Assembly: GCF_016427505.1 (NCBI RefSeq)
Contig: NZ_JAELXS010000005.1
Coordinates: 279,653 to 343,652 of the forward strand
Source of the DNA: Sphingomonas mollis
GTDB lineage: Bacteria; Pseudomonadota; Alphaproteobacteria; Sphingomonadales; Sphingomonadaceae
Length of the DNA stretch: 64,000 nucleotides
Direction: 5' to 3'
In this document: positions 30,286 through 41,081 of the stretch, one piece after another
Numbering within the stretch: position 1 is the stretch's first letter
How the letters are laid out: each line of letters begins with the position of its first letter
Position numbers and translations under genes: made by a program
The notes under the pieces: model-generated
The model's database searches: none
What the model was told of the DNA's origin: nothing
Seen by the model: the letters and a program-made list of their open reading frames with translations, nothing else

Positions 30286-32034
30286 TCAGTTTCCGGGCGC
30301 GTGGTCGCCGCCGCCATTGACCAGCCGGGACGGGCTCGGCGGGGGTGTCTCCACGTCGGCGGCCTTGTCGATCGCGGCGCCCGTCGTGCCGCTGCCGGCG
30401 AGCATGCCGTTGAGCGAACCGCCGGTCATGCCGAGTTCGGCCATCAATCCGTCGATCAGCGGCCCGCCGACCCGGTAACGCATCGCCGCCGCGACCGCCG
30501 CGTCGGCCAGATTACCCTGACCACCGCTGCCGGTCTCGCCGCCGGACGCATCGCCGTGCAGGCCGCGGGCGTCGAGGATGCTGATCCGGTCGATATTCTC
30601 CATCGGCTTGCTCGCCGCGGCGATGATCGCGGGCAGTGCCTCCAGCATCGCGCGGCGCACGAGCAGTTCGGTCTGGGCGTCGCTCAGGATGTTGGTCGCT
30701 TCGTTGATCGACGCCTGACCGGCGGCATCGACCCTGAACGCGGCCTCGCGACCTTCGGCGCGGGCCTTTTCGGCGTCGGCCTGCGCGGTGGCTTCGGTGC
30801 GCAGTGCACTGGCGCGCGCCTCGGCGGCTTCCTTTTCGGCGGAGGCGGCGACGGTGATGCCGACCGCTTCCTCCTGCGCGCGCTGGGTGGCGGCGATGAC
30901 CGCGACGTTCTTGTTGCGGTTGGCGATCTCGGTCGCCTTGGCGGTGGCGACGCTTTCCTCGGCGCGGACGGCCAGTGCGCGCGCCTCGTTGGCGGCGGCG
31001 GTGGCGGTCGATTCCTCCTCGGACTTTTGCGCGGTCTGCACTGCCGTGGTGATGCGCGCGATCTCGATCGTCCGGTCGCGCTCGATCGTCGCGGTCTGGA
31101 TCGCGCCGTCGCGGGCGATGGTGGCGGTCCTGACGATCTTGTCCGCCTCGGTCTGGGCGACGGTCTGCGCCTGCATCGCGGTGATGCGGGCGATCTCGGC
31201 AAGGCGGGTCTGTTCGGCCTCCGCCGTGGCGATCGCGGTGGCCTGTTCGGCGCGCCGCGCCGCCAGCGTCTGCTCCTGCAACAGGCGGGCCTGTTCGGCG
31301 GCCTGCGCGATCTCCAGCGACTGGTTGTTCGCGTCCAGATTGCGCTGTTCGATCTCGACGCGGTTGGTCGCGACGATGTCGTTCCTGATCTTCTTTCGCT
31401 CCTCGATCGTGCGGGTCAGCACGGTCAGCCCCTCGGCATCGAAGGCGTTGTTCTCGTTGAAATGTTCGAACGCGGTCTGGTCGAAATGGGTGATGCTGAC
31501 CGACTCCAGCTGGAAGCCGTTCATGTCCAGATCGGTCATCAGCGCCTCCTGCACCTTCTGGATGAAATCGGCGCGGTTGGCGTGGAGATGCTCCATCGTC
31601 ATCGTCGCGGCGACCGATCGCAGCGCGGATACCAGCTTGCCGTCGAGCAGCGACTTCACCGCATCGGGACTGTTGACCGAATCGCCCAGCGTCTGCGCGG
31701 CGGCGGCGATCGATTCCGCGTCGGGCTTCACCTTGATATGGAACAGGCCGACGACATCGACGCGCAATTTGTCCAGCGTGATGAGCGCGTCCTTGTTCAG
31801 GCGCGACACCTCCAGCTTCACCGTCGTCAGGCGCACCTGCATCAGTTCGTGCAGCACCGGGATCACCATGATGCCGCCGTTCAGCACCACCTTCTCTCCC
31901 CCGAAGCCGGTGCGGATCAGCGCCACGTCCTTGGTCGCGCGGCGATACAGGCGGGTCAGGATGATGCCGATGACGACCAGCGCGAGCAGCACGATGCCTG
32001 CGTAGATCAGGATGTTAAGAAACGATGCAGGCAT
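30286..32034 (-). CDS. Flotillin-like membrane scaffold protein (YqiK type)
   Basis: A 582-residue protein. One N-terminal membrane helix (about 7-28, ILIYAGIVLLALVVIGIIL) is followed by a PHB/SPFH domain (about 32-200) with GGEKVVLNGGIMVIPVLHELMQV. A long Ala/Glu/Gln-rich coiled coil (about 210-470) and a Gly-rich flotillin tail complete it. It would assemble in membrane microdomains on the cytoplasmic side. It lies 30 bp downstream of the YqiJ-like gene, the usual pair. Confidence 0.95.
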   Translation of the reverse strand: MPASFLNILIYAGIVLLALVVIGIILTRLYRRATKDVALIRTGFGGEKVVLNGGIMVIPVLHELMQVRLTTVKLEVSRLNKDALITLDKLRVDVVGLFHIKVKPDAESIAAAAQTLGDSVNSPDAVKSLLDGKLVSALRSVAATMTMEHLHANRADFIQKVQEALMTDLDMNGFQLESVSITHFDQTAFEHFNENNAFDAEGLTVLTRTIEERKKIRNDIVATNRVEIEQRNLDANNQSLEIAQAAEQARLLQEQTLAARRAEQATAIATAEAEQTRLAEIARITAMQAQTVAQTEADKIVRTATIARDGAIQTATIERDRTIEIARITTAVQTAQKSEEESTATAAANEARALAVRAEESVATAKATEIANRNKNVAVIAATQRAQEEAVGITVAASAEKEAAEARASALRTEATAQADAEKARAEGREAAFRVDAAGQASINEATNILSDAQTELLVRRAMLEALPAIIAAASKPMENIDRISILDARGLHGDASGGETGSGGQGNLADAAVAAAMRYRVGGPLIDGLMAELGMTGGSLNGMLAGSGTTGAAIDKAADVETPPPSPSRLVNGGGDHAPGN

Positions 32035-32064
32035 GAAACCCCCTCCGGTTGATGCGCGTGTATA

Positions 32065-32682
32065 TCAGATTGATTGCAGAAGCGTGTTTCCCTCGGGCAG
32101 CGCGAAGAACAGCTTGCCCTCCCGCCGGACCAGCAGCGCGGTATCGCCGGAGCGGAGCGCGTCGGCATCGTCATGCGGTTCGACCATGACGAAATGCGCC
32201 TGTCCGTGCCGGTCGACCACCTTGGCGCGGGCGGGCGATCCGCGCCGCGCCGTCCCCTCCAGGATCGTGCCACGCTGGCGGAGCAGGTCGTCGGTCGAGA
32301 TCACCGTGGTCTCGAAACCGGGCATGACGCGCGCCAGGCCGTTGGCCGCCAGCGTGTTGAGCAGCGCGCCCGCCACGAACGCGCCGCCCGACGCCAGTCC
32401 CCAGTGCAGCGGGGCGCCGGTCAGCGCGGTCGCGGTCTGCTGGATCGCGATGCCGGCAAGCGTGAAGCAGCCGAGCAGCGAGGTGAGCCAGATCAGGATC
32501 GGCAATTCGCCGCCCAGTCCCAGCCAGTCGAGCACGCCGCCATTCGCATCGACGCCCAGTTCGCCGTCCAGATCGAGATGCCCCAGACCCAGCCCGATCG
32601 CCTCGATCAGGCCGATGCCGATCATCACCACGAACGCGATCGCGAACGGCAGGTACGCGGGGGTCAGGAACGGCGCGAACAT
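32065..32682 (-). CDS. YqiJ-like membrane protein with OB-fold domain
   Basis: A 205-residue protein. Three or four membrane helices (about 8-30, 60-82, 92-115) precede a soluble OB-like domain (about 135-205) with RGTILEGTARRGSPARAKVVDR, similar to NfeD proteins. Such proteins accompany flotillins and are thought to help anchor or regulate them. The start MFAPFLTP at 32682 begins just before the first helix. It is upstream of and on the same strand as the flotillin gene. Confidence 0.88.
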   Translation of the reverse strand: MFAPFLTPAYLPFAIAFVVMIGIGLIEAIGLGLGHLDLDGELGVDANGGVLDWLGLGGELPILIWLTSLLGCFTLAGIAIQQTATALTGAPLHWGLASGGAFVAGALLNTLAANGLARVMPGFETTVISTDDLLRQRGTILEGTARRGSPARAKVVDRHGQAHFVMVEPHDDADALRSGDTALLVRREGKLFFALPEGNTLLQSI

Positions 32683-32746
32683 GGTGCGACGATTATCATG
32701 CGGTCGATACGCTGTCAGGTCGAACCGTCGGCGATCGATCCGTTCG

Positions 32747-34453
32747 TTAGAAAAGACCATCGTCGAACAGATCGTCGTCGGCGTCGTCGGTCGACTCGAC
32801 ATGAACGGCGGCCATGCCGGGCAGCAGGTGGCGCTGATGCACCTCGCGTTCGGATGCCATCGTGTAGAGCGCGGCGATCCGGGGCAGCAGTATGTGGAGC
32901 GGGCTGTCCTCGTCGGGCGACACCGCCGCAGCGCGATCGGCGCGTGTCGCCAGTTCCGCGGCGATCGTCCGGATCGTCCCGGCCGCGTCGATCTTGTCGC
33001 GCAGGTCGGCCGATGTGCCGGTCAACATCCGCAGCACGCGGGTCGCCGCGTCTCCCGCCGCGTCGGCGGCGCGATCGGTCTGCATGGCGCCTTCGCGGAT
33101 CGCGTCCATCGCTACCGTCAGCATGGCGCCGGGATCGATCGTGTCGATGTTGGCGGCACGGGCGGCCTGCCCGATCGATTCCAGCGTGCCGATCGCGGCG
33201 GTGAGGCCGATCGCGGCATCGTCCAGCTGGTTGGCGACGCGGCGGATGTAATCGGCGGCGACGATGATGCCGCCGTTCGATTCCAGCCGGCGCGATTTCA
33301 GGTCGATGTTGAACGCCAGTTGCTGGACGTGACGCTGAAGCCGGCGGACCATCGCGGTGCGCGCGACCATCGCATCGACCAGCCGGACGATCGTGGTCGC
33401 CGCCGCCTCGGTCTCCGCATCCGCGCTGCGCAGCCGACGCGTCAGCGCCTCTATCTCCGTCACCGACGCTTCGAGATCGCGGAGGAAGCTGCTGCTGCCC
33501 TGCGATGTGTCATTGGCTTGCAGATCGCGCAGTGCGCCGGCCTGCGGTACGATCGCGATCAGGGCGGCGACGAGCGAGCCGGCCTCGCGATCGAAATCGT
33601 CGGCGGTGGCGTTCAACTGGTCGGCGAGCAGCGACAGGACATGATCTTCCGTCATGCCGGCATCGTCGGCGCGCGCTTCGCCCAGCATCTCCAGCGCGGT
33701 GACGACATGTTCCAGCCGCTGCCGCGTGATGTCGCCGATCTGGAGCGCACCGAGCGCGGTGCCGACCTGCGTACGGATCGTGCTGGCCAGCATGCCGCTG
33801 CGCCGAGCCACATCGACCGCACCATGGCGATATCGGCGCAATGCACCGGCATGGTTTTCCAGCCGGGTCGGCGCGGCCGGCAAGGCGCGGGCGCATTCGG
33901 TGGTCAGCGCCCGTTCGGCCCCCGCGATCCGGTCGAGACTGGCGGACAGCAGCGCGATCTCGGTCTGGAGCTGGCGAATGTCGGCTTCGCCGGCGGTCAT
34001 CCGCGTCGTCATTTCGTCCATGATCGCGACGAGATCGGCCGCACCCATCGCCGCGACCTTCACGTTCATCGCATAGATGCCGAGCAGGCGCAGCGTCTGG
34101 AAAATCTCGCCGATGTGATCGACCAGCGATCTGGCCGCGGCACCGGCGGGGGCGAACGTCGTGCGGCGCACCGCCTGTTCCTGCGGCAGGCCGGAAAGCC
34201 GCGCAGCCACCGCGACCAGCCCGTCACCGGGGGTGCCGGCAGCACCATCGTCAAGTGCCGCTTCCACCCCGGCCAGCGCAGTGACGATCCGGTCCGTGAC
34301 CTCGATCCCTGAACCGAGCGCGGTGCCGGCCTGGACGAAACTATGGTCGAGTCCCGCCGCCAGTGCCGCCAGGGTCCGCGCGTGCGTCGCCAGCGTATCG
34401 GGTTCCGCCGTGACCAGCCGGTCGAACGTCGCGTGATCGATGGGCGCGTTCAT
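32747..34453 (-). CDS. Large helical protein ending the chemotaxis operon; CheZ-like motifs
   Basis: A 568-residue soluble, mainly helical protein with no membrane segment. I do not recognise a named family. At 238-248 it has [11 protein letters not shown]; the D241-x3-Q245 pattern matches the Asp-x3-Gln catalytic pair of CheZ (DLTGQ, D143/Q147 in E. coli). The C-terminus DDLFDDGLF resembles the CheZ CheY-binding tail (DDLLDSLGF). It overlaps cheB by 4 bp, so it is co-translated with the chemotaxis genes, and no other CheY phosphatase is present. It is more than twice CheZ size. It may be a CheY-P phosphatase or CheY-binding scaffold; this is inference. Confidence 0.65.
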   Translation of the reverse strand: MNAPIDHATFDRLVTAEPDTLATHARTLAALAAGLDHSFVQAGTALGSGIEVTDRIVTALAGVEAALDDGAAGTPGDGLVAVAARLSGLPQEQAVRRTTFAPAGAAARSLVDHIGEIFQTLRLLGIYAMNVKVAAMGAADLVAIMDEMTTRMTAGEADIRQLQTEIALLSASLDRIAGAERALTTECARALPAAPTRLENHAGALRRYRHGAVDVARRSGMLASTIRTQVGTALGALQIGDITRQRLEHVVTALEMLGEARADDAGMTEDHVLSLLADQLNATADDFDREAGSLVAALIAIVPQAGALRDLQANDTSQGSSSFLRDLEASVTEIEALTRRLRSADAETEAAATTIVRLVDAMVARTAMVRRLQRHVQQLAFNIDLKSRRLESNGGIIVAADYIRRVANQLDDAAIGLTAAIGTLESIGQAARAANIDTIDPGAMLTVAMDAIREGAMQTDRAADAAGDAATRVLRMLTGTSADLRDKIDAAGTIRTIAAELATRADRAAAVSPDEDSPLHILLPRIAALYTMASEREVHQRHLLPGMAAVHVESTDDADDDLFDDGLF

Positions 34454-35532
34454 CGGGTGGTCGCCTGCAGCATTTCGCGCGCGATCGCATCCAGGCCGAT
34501 GACGCGTTCGGCGCCACCGCGTGCGATCGCTTCCTTGGGCATGCCGAACACGATCGAACTCGCCTCGTCCTGCGCGAAGGTGCGGCCGCCCGCCTGACGC
34601 ATTTCCAGCAGGCCGCGCGCGCCGTCGTCACCCATGCCGGTCATGATGACGCCGACCGCGTTCGATCCGGCGGAGCGCGCCGCCGACCGGAACAGCACGT
34701 CGACCGAGGGCCGGTGCCGCGATACCAGAGGCCCCTCCCGCACCGAGACGTGATAGCGCGCGCCCTGTCGTTCCAGCATCGTGTGGCGCAGGCCACCGGG
34801 CGCGATCAGGACATGGCCGCGCATCACCGTGTCGCCGTCCTCCGCCTCCTTTACATCGACCGCGCACAGCCCGTTCAGGCGTTTGGCGAAGGCCTTGGTG
34901 AAACTTTCGGGCATATGCTGGACGACGACGATGCCGGGCGAATTGGCGGGCAGCGCCTCCAGCACGGCGCGCAATGCCTCGGTCCCGCCGGTGGAGGCGC
35001 CGAGGCAGACGACCATCTCGGTCGTGCGGCTCATCGCGCCTGCACGCGGAGGCGGCAGGACGGCGTCGGCGGTCAGCTTCGCCTGCGGGGCGGCGACGCG
35101 CGCGGGGCGACGGCTGCCGACGCGGGCGTTTGCCGCGCCCTTCACGGTGTCGCAGATGTGCCGGTGGGCATCGATCAGGTGATCGGCCACGCCGACGCGC
35201 GGTTTCAGGATCACGTCGACCGCGCCGGCCTCCAGCGCATGAAGCAGCGTTTGCGATCCTTCGTCGACCAGCGAGGAGCACATGACGACCGGGATCGGAT
35301 GCTGGCTCATCAACCGGCGCAGGAAAGTGATGCCGTCCATCCGCGGCATCTCGACATCCAGCGTGATGACGTCGGGCACCGCGTTCTGGATATGCCGCGC
35401 GGCGGCGAAGGGATCGGCGGCGGTGCCGACCACCTCGATACCGGGATCGGCGGACAGGATCGCGGTCATCGTCTGGCGGACGCTGGCGCTGTCGTCGATG
35501 ATGAGCACGCGGACGCGCGGGGGGGCGGGCAT
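34450..35532 (-). CDS. cheB: Chemotaxis methylesterase/deamidase
   Basis: A 360-residue protein. The receiver domain (about 1-125) has DDSASVRQT and the phospho-acceptor D59 in [10 protein letters not shown]. The CheB esterase domain (about 170-355) has Ser in [11 protein letters not shown], His in VVQHMPESF and Asp in [11 protein letters not shown]. It removes methyl groups from MCP glutamates for adaptation. It lies six bases after cheR and overlaps the next gene by ATGA. Confidence 0.97.
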   Translation of the reverse strand: MPAPPRVRVLIIDDSASVRQTMTAILSADPGIEVVGTAADPFAAARHIQNAVPDVITLDVEMPRMDGITFLRRLMSQHPIPVVMCSSLVDEGSQTLLHALEAGAVDVILKPRVGVADHLIDAHRHICDTVKGAANARVGSRRPARVAAPQAKLTADAVLPPPRAGAMSRTTEMVVCLGASTGGTEALRAVLEALPANSPGIVVVQHMPESFTKAFAKRLNGLCAVDVKEAEDGDTVMRGHVLIAPGGLRHTMLERQGARYHVSVREGPLVSRHRPSVDVLFRSAARSAGSNAVGVIMTGMGDDGARGLLEMRQAGGRTFAQDEASSIVFGMPKEAIARGGAERVIGLDAIAREMLQATTR

Positions 35533-35538
35533 GTAGCG

Positions 35539-36390
35539 TCAGCTCCGTTGAAAGACGGTGTTGGCGACGGCGACCAGCGGCAGGCCCATGCCGGAAATCG
35601 TCTCGGAATGGCCGAGAAACAGATATCCCTCGGGCGCGAGGCATTCGATCAGCCGCCGGATCACCGCCGCCTGCGTCTCCAGATCGAAATAGATCAGGAC
35701 GTTGCGACAGAAGATCAGGTGCATCGGGCTGCCGACCGGATAGCGCGCATCCATCAGGTTGAGCGGCGCGAAGCCGCAGGCGGCGCGCAGGCCGGGCGCG
35801 ATCCGCACCTCGCGACGGCGGCTGTCCTGTGCCGCCATGACATGGCGTTGGCGAAGCCGCACCGGCACCGGCGCGACCATGTCGGCCGGATAGATGCCAC
35901 GGCGGGCGGCGGCCAGCACATCGGTATCGATGTCGGTCGCCAGGATGCCGTAATCCGGGCCGCCGGCATCGGCATGATCCTGCAACAGCATCGCCAGCGT
36001 GTACGGCTCCGCGCCGGTCGAGCAGCCGGCGCTCCACGCGCGCAGACGGCGCGTGCCGTGCGCGGCGAGTGCCGGCAACGCGGCGTCGGTCAGGAAGTCG
36101 AAATGCCGGGGTTCGCGGAAGAAATCGGTCTTGTTGGTCGTGACCGCGTTGACGAGGTGCGGCGTCTCATCGGCCAGATTCTGGTCCGCGAACAGGTGCT
36201 CGCAATAGGCACCGAGCGACGACACGCCGACGGCGCGCATCCGCCGCCGCAACCGCCCTTCCAGCATGGTGTGCTTGCCGGCGGGCATCTTGATCCCCGT
36301 CCGCTGCCGGACAAAGGCGGAGACACGGTTGAAATCGCGGGTGGAGAGCCGGCCCTCGGGCGAGGAACCGGCGGCTTCGATCGCCGACAT
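35539..36390 (-). CDS. cheR: Chemotaxis protein methyltransferase
   Basis: A 283-residue protein. An N-terminal helical domain with FNRVSAFVRQRTGIKMPAGK, then the SAM domain with VTTNKTDFFREPRHFDFL, WSAGCSTGAEPYTLAM and IFCRNVLIYFD. It methylates MCP glutamates and pairs with CheB. It lies 27 bp downstream of cheW. Confidence 0.97.
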   Translation of the reverse strand: MSAIEAAGSSPEGRLSTRDFNRVSAFVRQRTGIKMPAGKHTMLEGRLRRRMRAVGVSSLGAYCEHLFADQNLADETPHLVNAVTTNKTDFFREPRHFDFLTDAALPALAAHGTRRLRAWSAGCSTGAEPYTLAMLLQDHADAGGPDYGILATDIDTDVLAAARRGIYPADMVAPVPVRLRQRHVMAAQDSRRREVRIAPGLRAACGFAPLNLMDARYPVGSPMHLIFCRNVLIYFDLETQAAVIRRLIECLAPEGYLFLGHSETISGMGLPLVAVANTVFQRS

Positions 36391-36417
36391 GGGGCGGTTC
36401 CTTCGGATGGAATCGGA

Positions 36418-36909
36418 TCAGGCGGCGGCAGCGACCGGTGCCGCTGCCAGCACCGCCGCGTCGTCACCGCCGTGGAAGATGCCGGCCAGATCGAGCAGGA
36501 CGACGAAGCCCTTGCCCGTCCGCACCACGCCGCGAATATAGCGCGCGTCCCAGCGCACGCCGATGTCCGGCGTCGGTTCGATCGCCGCCGCCGCGAAGCT
36601 GGCGACATCGAGCACGCGGTCGACCATCAGCCCCAGCGTCAGCCGGCGATCGGCCAGCACCGCCTCGACGATCAGGATGCGCGTCATCGGCGTCAGCGGT
36701 GCCGGATCGAGGCCGAGGCGGCGACGCAGATCGACCGTCGGCACCGCCTCGTCCCGCACCTCGGTCAGTCCCATCAGCCAGTCCGGACCGTGCGGGATAC
36801 GAAACGCATCCCGGTGGTCGATGATCTCGCGCACGATCCCGACCGGCAGGGCGAAGACCTCCTCACCCAGCCCGAACACGACCGCCTGCACATCGCCGGC
36901 ACCGCTCAT
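36418..36909 (-). CDS. cheW: CheW coupling protein (second copy)
   Basis: A 163-residue CheW-fold protein with [21 protein letters not shown] and [11 protein letters not shown], ending in an Ala-rich tail. It couples MCPs to CheA. It overlaps the MCP gene by ATGA and precedes cheR. This copy differs substantially from the one at 38621. Confidence 0.93.
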   Translation of the reverse strand: MSGAGDVQAVVFGLGEEVFALPVGIVREIIDHRDAFRIPHGPDWLMGLTEVRDEAVPTVDLRRRLGLDPAPLTPMTRILIVEAVLADRRLTLGLMVDRVLDVASFAAAAIEPTPDIGVRWDARYIRGVVRTGKGFVVLLDLAGIFHGGDDAAVLAAAPVAAAA

Positions 36910-38594
36910 GCCGCGCGTCCGAACTCGGCGTCCTCGCTGTCGGGACCACCCGTGCTGAGATCGAGTGCGAAGCCGCGGACGCGGGCCTGCTGGTCGGCGA
37001 TCGAATGCGGCTTCGCCCGGACGCCCGCAGCGGCCTTGCCCCTGGGTTTGGCGACGGGTGCCCTGGCGGGCCGCTGCGCCGAGCGGGCATGGCTGTCACC
37101 GTCGGCCAGCTTGAAGAAGGCGACGCCGATCTGAAGTTCCTCGGCCTGGCTCGCCAGTTCATCGGACGTCGAGGAGATCTGCTCGGACGCGCCGGCGTTC
37201 TGCTGGGTCACCTGATCCAGTTGCTGGATCGCCTCGTTGATCTGGCTGGCGCCGATATCCTGTTCGCGGCAGGCGGCGCTGATCTCGGACACCAGTTCGG
37301 CGGTACGGCGGATGTCGGGCACCAGCCTGGTCAACATTTCACCGGCCGACGCAGCGGCGGCGACGGTGTCGGACGAGACCGAACTGATCTCGGCCGCCGC
37401 CGTCTGGCTGCGTTCGGCCAGCTTGCGGACTTCCGATGCGACGACCGCGAAACCCCGGCCATGTTCGCCGGCGCGGGCCGCCTCGACCGCGGCGTTCAGC
37501 GCCAGCAGATCGGTCTGGCGGGCGATCTCCTGCACGATGCCGATCTTCTCGGCGATGGTACGCATCGCGATGACGGCGCGGTTGACGGCGACGCCGCTTT
37601 CCTCGGCATCCTTCGACGACTGGCGCGCGATCTTTTCGGTCTGCGCGGCATTGTCGGCATTCTGTTTGATGTTCGACGCCATCTCTTCCATCGATGCCGA
37701 TGCTTCCTCGGCGGCGGCGGCCTGTTCGGTCGCGCCCTGCGACACCTGTTCGGCGCTGGACGACAGTTGCTGGCTGCCCGATGCAACATTGTCGGCGGCG
37801 ACGTTCACATCGCCCATTACGCCGCGCAGGCGCCCGATCATGATGTTGACCGTATCGACCAGATCCTTGATCTCGTCGTTGCCGGTCACGTGGATATCAT
37901 GGCGCAGATCGCCGCTGGCGACGGTTTCCAGCGCGGTGCCGACACGGGCCAGGCCGACCGACACGATCCGCGAGATCCAGAACGCACCGCCGATCGCGAT
38001 CAGCAGGGCGAAGCCGGCGGCTATCAGCATCGTCGTACGTGCCGCCGCATATAAATCATGCCCGGCCTGAACCGAGGCCGCCATCTGCGTCTGATAGAAT
38101 TTGACGAGCTTATCCGTCGCGTCGCTCATCCCCAGAACCTTGTCCCTGGATTCGTTCAGGGTCAGAGCCGCAGCCTCGGAGTTCCTGCCAGCAAGTCCAA
38201 GCTCTCGAACCCTGTTGTTTATGGGCTTATAGGCGCTCCACAGATCGTTCATCGTCGCCCATAGCCGTTGCCCTTCCGGCGTCACCGCCAGTTTTTGACC
38301 CTCGTCGATCATCTGGTCCACGGCGTTACGCTGCTTCGTCATGCTTTCTACATACGTCTTGGCCTGGACGGCATCCGACGTCAGGACGATGTTCTTTTCG
38401 TTTCGGACGACCAGACTGACTTTCGCCTCGACGTTTTGCGCCATATTGAGCCGCTTCACCGGTCCGTTGGCCATGGACGACATGGCGCCGTTGAGCGTGT
38501 TGAGCCGGCTTAGTCCAACACCCACGATAGCGAGCAATATCGCGGCGAGGACCGCAAAGGTCGCACCCAGTTTCATCTTGATCGTAGCACGCAT
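36906..38594 (-). CDS. Methyl-accepting chemotaxis protein
   Basis: A 562-residue receptor. TM1 (about 8-28), a periplasmic four-helix-type sensor (about 30-185, with [18 protein letters not shown]), TM2 (about 190-210), HAMP (about 212-265), methylation helices rich in Glu/Gln, and the hairpin tip [21 protein letters not shown]. The C-terminal tail has no NWETF-type CheR/CheB docking peptide. It sits between two cheW genes, so it is a core part of this array. Ligand unknown. Confidence 0.95.
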   Translation of the reverse strand: MRATIKMKLGATFAVLAAILLAIVGVGLSRLNTLNGAMSSMANGPVKRLNMAQNVEAKVSLVVRNEKNIVLTSDAVQAKTYVESMTKQRNAVDQMIDEGQKLAVTPEGQRLWATMNDLWSAYKPINNRVRELGLAGRNSEAAALTLNESRDKVLGMSDATDKLVKFYQTQMAASVQAGHDLYAAARTTMLIAAGFALLIAIGGAFWISRIVSVGLARVGTALETVASGDLRHDIHVTGNDEIKDLVDTVNIMIGRLRGVMGDVNVAADNVASGSQQLSSSAEQVSQGATEQAAAAEEASASMEEMASNIKQNADNAAQTEKIARQSSKDAEESGVAVNRAVIAMRTIAEKIGIVQEIARQTDLLALNAAVEAARAGEHGRGFAVVASEVRKLAERSQTAAAEISSVSSDTVAAAASAGEMLTRLVPDIRRTAELVSEISAACREQDIGASQINEAIQQLDQVTQQNAGASEQISSTSDELASQAEELQIGVAFFKLADGDSHARSAQRPARAPVAKPRGKAAAGVRAKPHSIADQQARVRGFALDLSTGGPDSEDAEFGRAA

Positions 38595-38620
38595 CGAAAT
38601 TGTCCCCCCGGGGAATGAAA

Positions 38621-39127
38621 TCAGTGGACGGAACGGCCCGCGCGGGTTGCGAGGCGTTCGAAGAGGATGGCGATGTCGGGAATGACGACGATGCCGTCAC
38701 CGCGCCGGACGAGGCCGCGGACGTGGTCGCGCGGCCAGCGCATCCCGATCTGCGGCGGCGGCTCCACCGTATCGACATGGATCGTGGCGACCTCGTCGAC
38801 CGCGTCCGCGCGCAGGCCGACATAATGGTTGCCGTCGCCGATCGACAGTTCGACGACGATGATCCGGCTGGGCGACGTGTCGGTCGCCGCCTCCATCGCG
38901 AAGGCGGGCTTCAGATCGGCGAGCGGGATCACCCGGCCGCGAAAGTTGATGAGGTGGCCGACCAGCGGATCGGCGCCCGGCACCACCGTGGTCGGCAGCA
39001 GGTCGAGGATCTCGTGGACGAATTCCGCCTCGATCGCGAAGGTTTCGGTGCCCATGACGAAGGTCAGCGCCTGCAACTCGCCATCGGCGTTCCACGCGAT
39101 CGATGAAGGGGATGATGGATGGGTCAT
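38621..39127 (-). CDS. cheW: CheW coupling protein (first copy)
   Basis: A 168-residue protein with [36 protein letters not shown] and [13 protein letters not shown], the complete CheW fold. The start MTHPSSP at 39127 lies 4 bp after cheA; the frame extends upstream only as a cheA shadow. It bridges CheA and receptor tips. Confidence 0.95.
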   Translation of the reverse strand: MTHPSSPSSIAWNADGELQALTFVMGTETFAIEAEFVHEILDLLPTTVVPGADPLVGHLINFRGRVIPLADLKPAFAMEAATDTSPSRIIVVELSIGDGNHYVGLRADAVDEVATIHVDTVEPPPQIGMRWPRDHVRGLVRRGDGIVVIPDIAILFERLATRAGRSVH

Positions 39128-39131
39128 GATG

Positions 39132-41081
39132 TTATCCCGCGGCCCGCAGCCGCTCCTCCCTGCTCTGGTCTCTGGACTGGCCGGTGGCGACGAGTTGGGC
39201 GATGTCAAGGATCAGGGCGACACCGCCGTCCCCCATGATCGTGGCACCGGAAAAGGACGCGACGTCGCGGTGGAGCGGCGACATCGCCTTGATGACCGTC
39301 TGATGGTTGCCGATGATCTGATCGACCACCAGCCCGACCCGCTCCGCTCCGGTCGAGACGACGACGATCTTCTGCCAGGGATCGGGCCGCGTGCCGGTGG
39401 CGAACAGATCGCGCAGGCGCAGGAACGGCACCAGCTGGTCGCGGAGCGTAATGAGGCTGCGCGCACGCGAGCGCAGGTCTTCCTCCAGCGACAGTTCGAG
39501 ACATTCCTCGACCGATGCGAGCGGCACGACATAGCGCCCCTCGCCGACGCGAACGAGCAGCCCTTCGATGATCGCCAGCGTCAGCGGGATGCGCAACGTG
39601 ATCGTCGAACCCTCGCCATCGATGCTGGCGACGTCGATCGTCCCGCGCAGCGATTCGATCGTGCGTTTGACGACGTCCATGCCGACGCCGCGGCCCGACA
39701 GGTTCGTGACCTGCGCCGCGGTCGAGAAACCGGGCGCGAAGATCAGTTGCAGCAGTTCCTGATCGCCCAGCACCGCGCCGGGTTCGATCAACCCGTTCGC
39801 CTCCGCCTTGGCCCGGACGCGGGTGCGGTCGATGCCGCGGCCGTCGTCGCGGATGGTGATGACGACCTCGCCGCCCGCCTGATGCGCGGACAGGCGGACC
39901 ATGCCGGCCTCCGGCTTGCCGGCGGCGAGGCGCTGGTCGGCGGTTTCGAGACCATGGTCGCAGCTGTTGCGGATCAGGTGGACGAGCGGATCGAACAGGC
40001 GTTCGACCACGGTCTTGTCGACCTCGGTCGTCTCGCCCTCGGTGACCAGCTCGATCGCCTTGCCGGTATCGCGCGCCAGATCGTGGACCAGCCGGCGGAA
40101 GCGCCCGAACAGGGTGGCGACCGGCACCATCCGCAACACCATCATCGTGTCGCGCAACTCGCCGGCCAGCCGCTCGATCTCCTCGGACACGGAGCGCAGG
40201 GCGAGCCCGCCGTCCTGTCCGGCCAGCTGCGACAGCCGGCTCTGCGCGATGACGAGTTCGCCGACCCGGTCCATCAGCGTATCGAGCCGTTCGGCGGGCA
40301 CGCGGACGCTTTCGCCGGCCTTGGCGGCGACGGATACGGGATCGGCCCTGGCGACATCCGTGACAGGTGGCAGGTCGACGTCCGGCGTGACTTCATCGGC
40401 CGCCGCATCCAGCGGCGCCAGCGTCATCTCCATATCGTCCATGACGAAGATGAAGACATCCTCGATCGCTTCGCGCGTTACCGCGCCGGCGAACGTCACG
40501 TCCCAGCCGATATGGCAGTCGGTCGGCGTCAGGTCGTCGAGCGGCGGGATCGTATCGGTGCGTGCGACGATGGTGCAGGGTCCCAGCTCGCGCAGTTCAT
40601 CGAGCAGCATCAGGGGATTGGTGCCGTTGGCCATCGCATCGACGGGCAGCGCAAACGACAACCGCCAGCCACCGCCGCCGGCCACGACCGGAGCGCCGAC
40701 GGGCAGATCGGCACCGTCCGCGATCGCCGCCTCCAGCCGGGCGAGGATCGCGTCGCCATCGGCCCTGGGCGCGTCGCCATCGACCAGCGCGCGCATATGG
40801 TCCTGCGCGGACAGGATCACCGCGACCAGTTCGGCGGTCGCCGGTGCCAGCCCCTTGCGGACCCGGTCGAACGCGGTTTCGCAGTGATGGGTGAACGCGG
40901 CCAGCGCATCGAACCCGAACATCGCGCCCGACCCTTTCAGGGTGTGCAGCGATCGGAACACCGCATCGACCAGCGCGGCATCGGTCAGGCGATGGCCGAG
41001 ATCGAGCAGGTCCTGTTCGACCTGATCGAGCAACTCCCCCGCCTCGACGCGGAAGATCGCCACCGGATCGACAGCGCTCAA
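39132..41081 (-). CDS. cheA: Chemotaxis histidine kinase
   Basis: A 649-residue protein with domains in order. The HPt carries phospho-His H46 in FRSLHTLKGSGAMFG; then a linker and CheY-binding-type domain (about 150-220); a dimerisation domain with LDTLMDRVGELVIAQSRLSQL; the ATPase with HLIRNSCDHGLE, GRGIDRTRV and LSGRGVGMDVV; and a C-terminal CheW-like domain. It phosphorylates CheY and CheB. Its ATG overlaps the cheY stop. Confidence 0.97.
   Translation of the reverse strand: MSAVDPVAIFRVEAGELLDQVEQDLLDLGHRLTDAALVDAVFRSLHTLKGSGAMFGFDALAAFTHHCETAFDRVRKGLAPATAELVAVILSAQDHMRALVDGDAPRADGDAILARLEAAIADGADLPVGAPVVAGGGGWRLSFALPVDAMANGTNPLMLLDELRELGPCTIVARTDTIPPLDDLTPTDCHIGWDVTFAGAVTREAIEDVFIFVMDDMEMTLAPLDAAADEVTPDVDLPPVTDVARADPVSVAAKAGESVRVPAERLDTLMDRVGELVIAQSRLSQLAGQDGGLALRSVSEEIERLAGELRDTMMVLRMVPVATLFGRFRRLVHDLARDTGKAIELVTEGETTEVDKTVVERLFDPLVHLIRNSCDHGLETADQRLAAGKPEAGMVRLSAHQAGGEVVITIRDDGRGIDRTRVRAKAEANGLIEPGAVLGDQELLQLIFAPGFSTAAQVTNLSGRGVGMDVVKRTIESLRGTIDVASIDGEGSTITLRIPLTLAIIEGLLVRVGEGRYVVPLASVEECLELSLEEDLRSRARSLITLRDQLVPFLRLRDLFATGTRPDPWQKIVVVSTGAERVGLVVDQIIGNHQTVIKAMSPLHRDVASFSGATIMGDGGVALILDIAQLVATGQSRDQSREERLRAAG

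Noticed and set aside
29776..32052. Plus-strand frame of 758 codons over the flotillin gene
   Set aside because: It is a shadow of the flotillin coiled coil on the other strand; no motif or ribosome site.
32012..34312. Plus-strand frame of 766 codons
   Set aside because: Antisense to the YqiJ-like and CheZ-like genes; the composition is that of GC-rich shadow frames.
34714..37134. Plus-strand frame of 806 codons across cheB, cheR and cheW
   Set aside because: It spans three clear chemotaxis genes and their junctions on the other strand, with no domain of its own.
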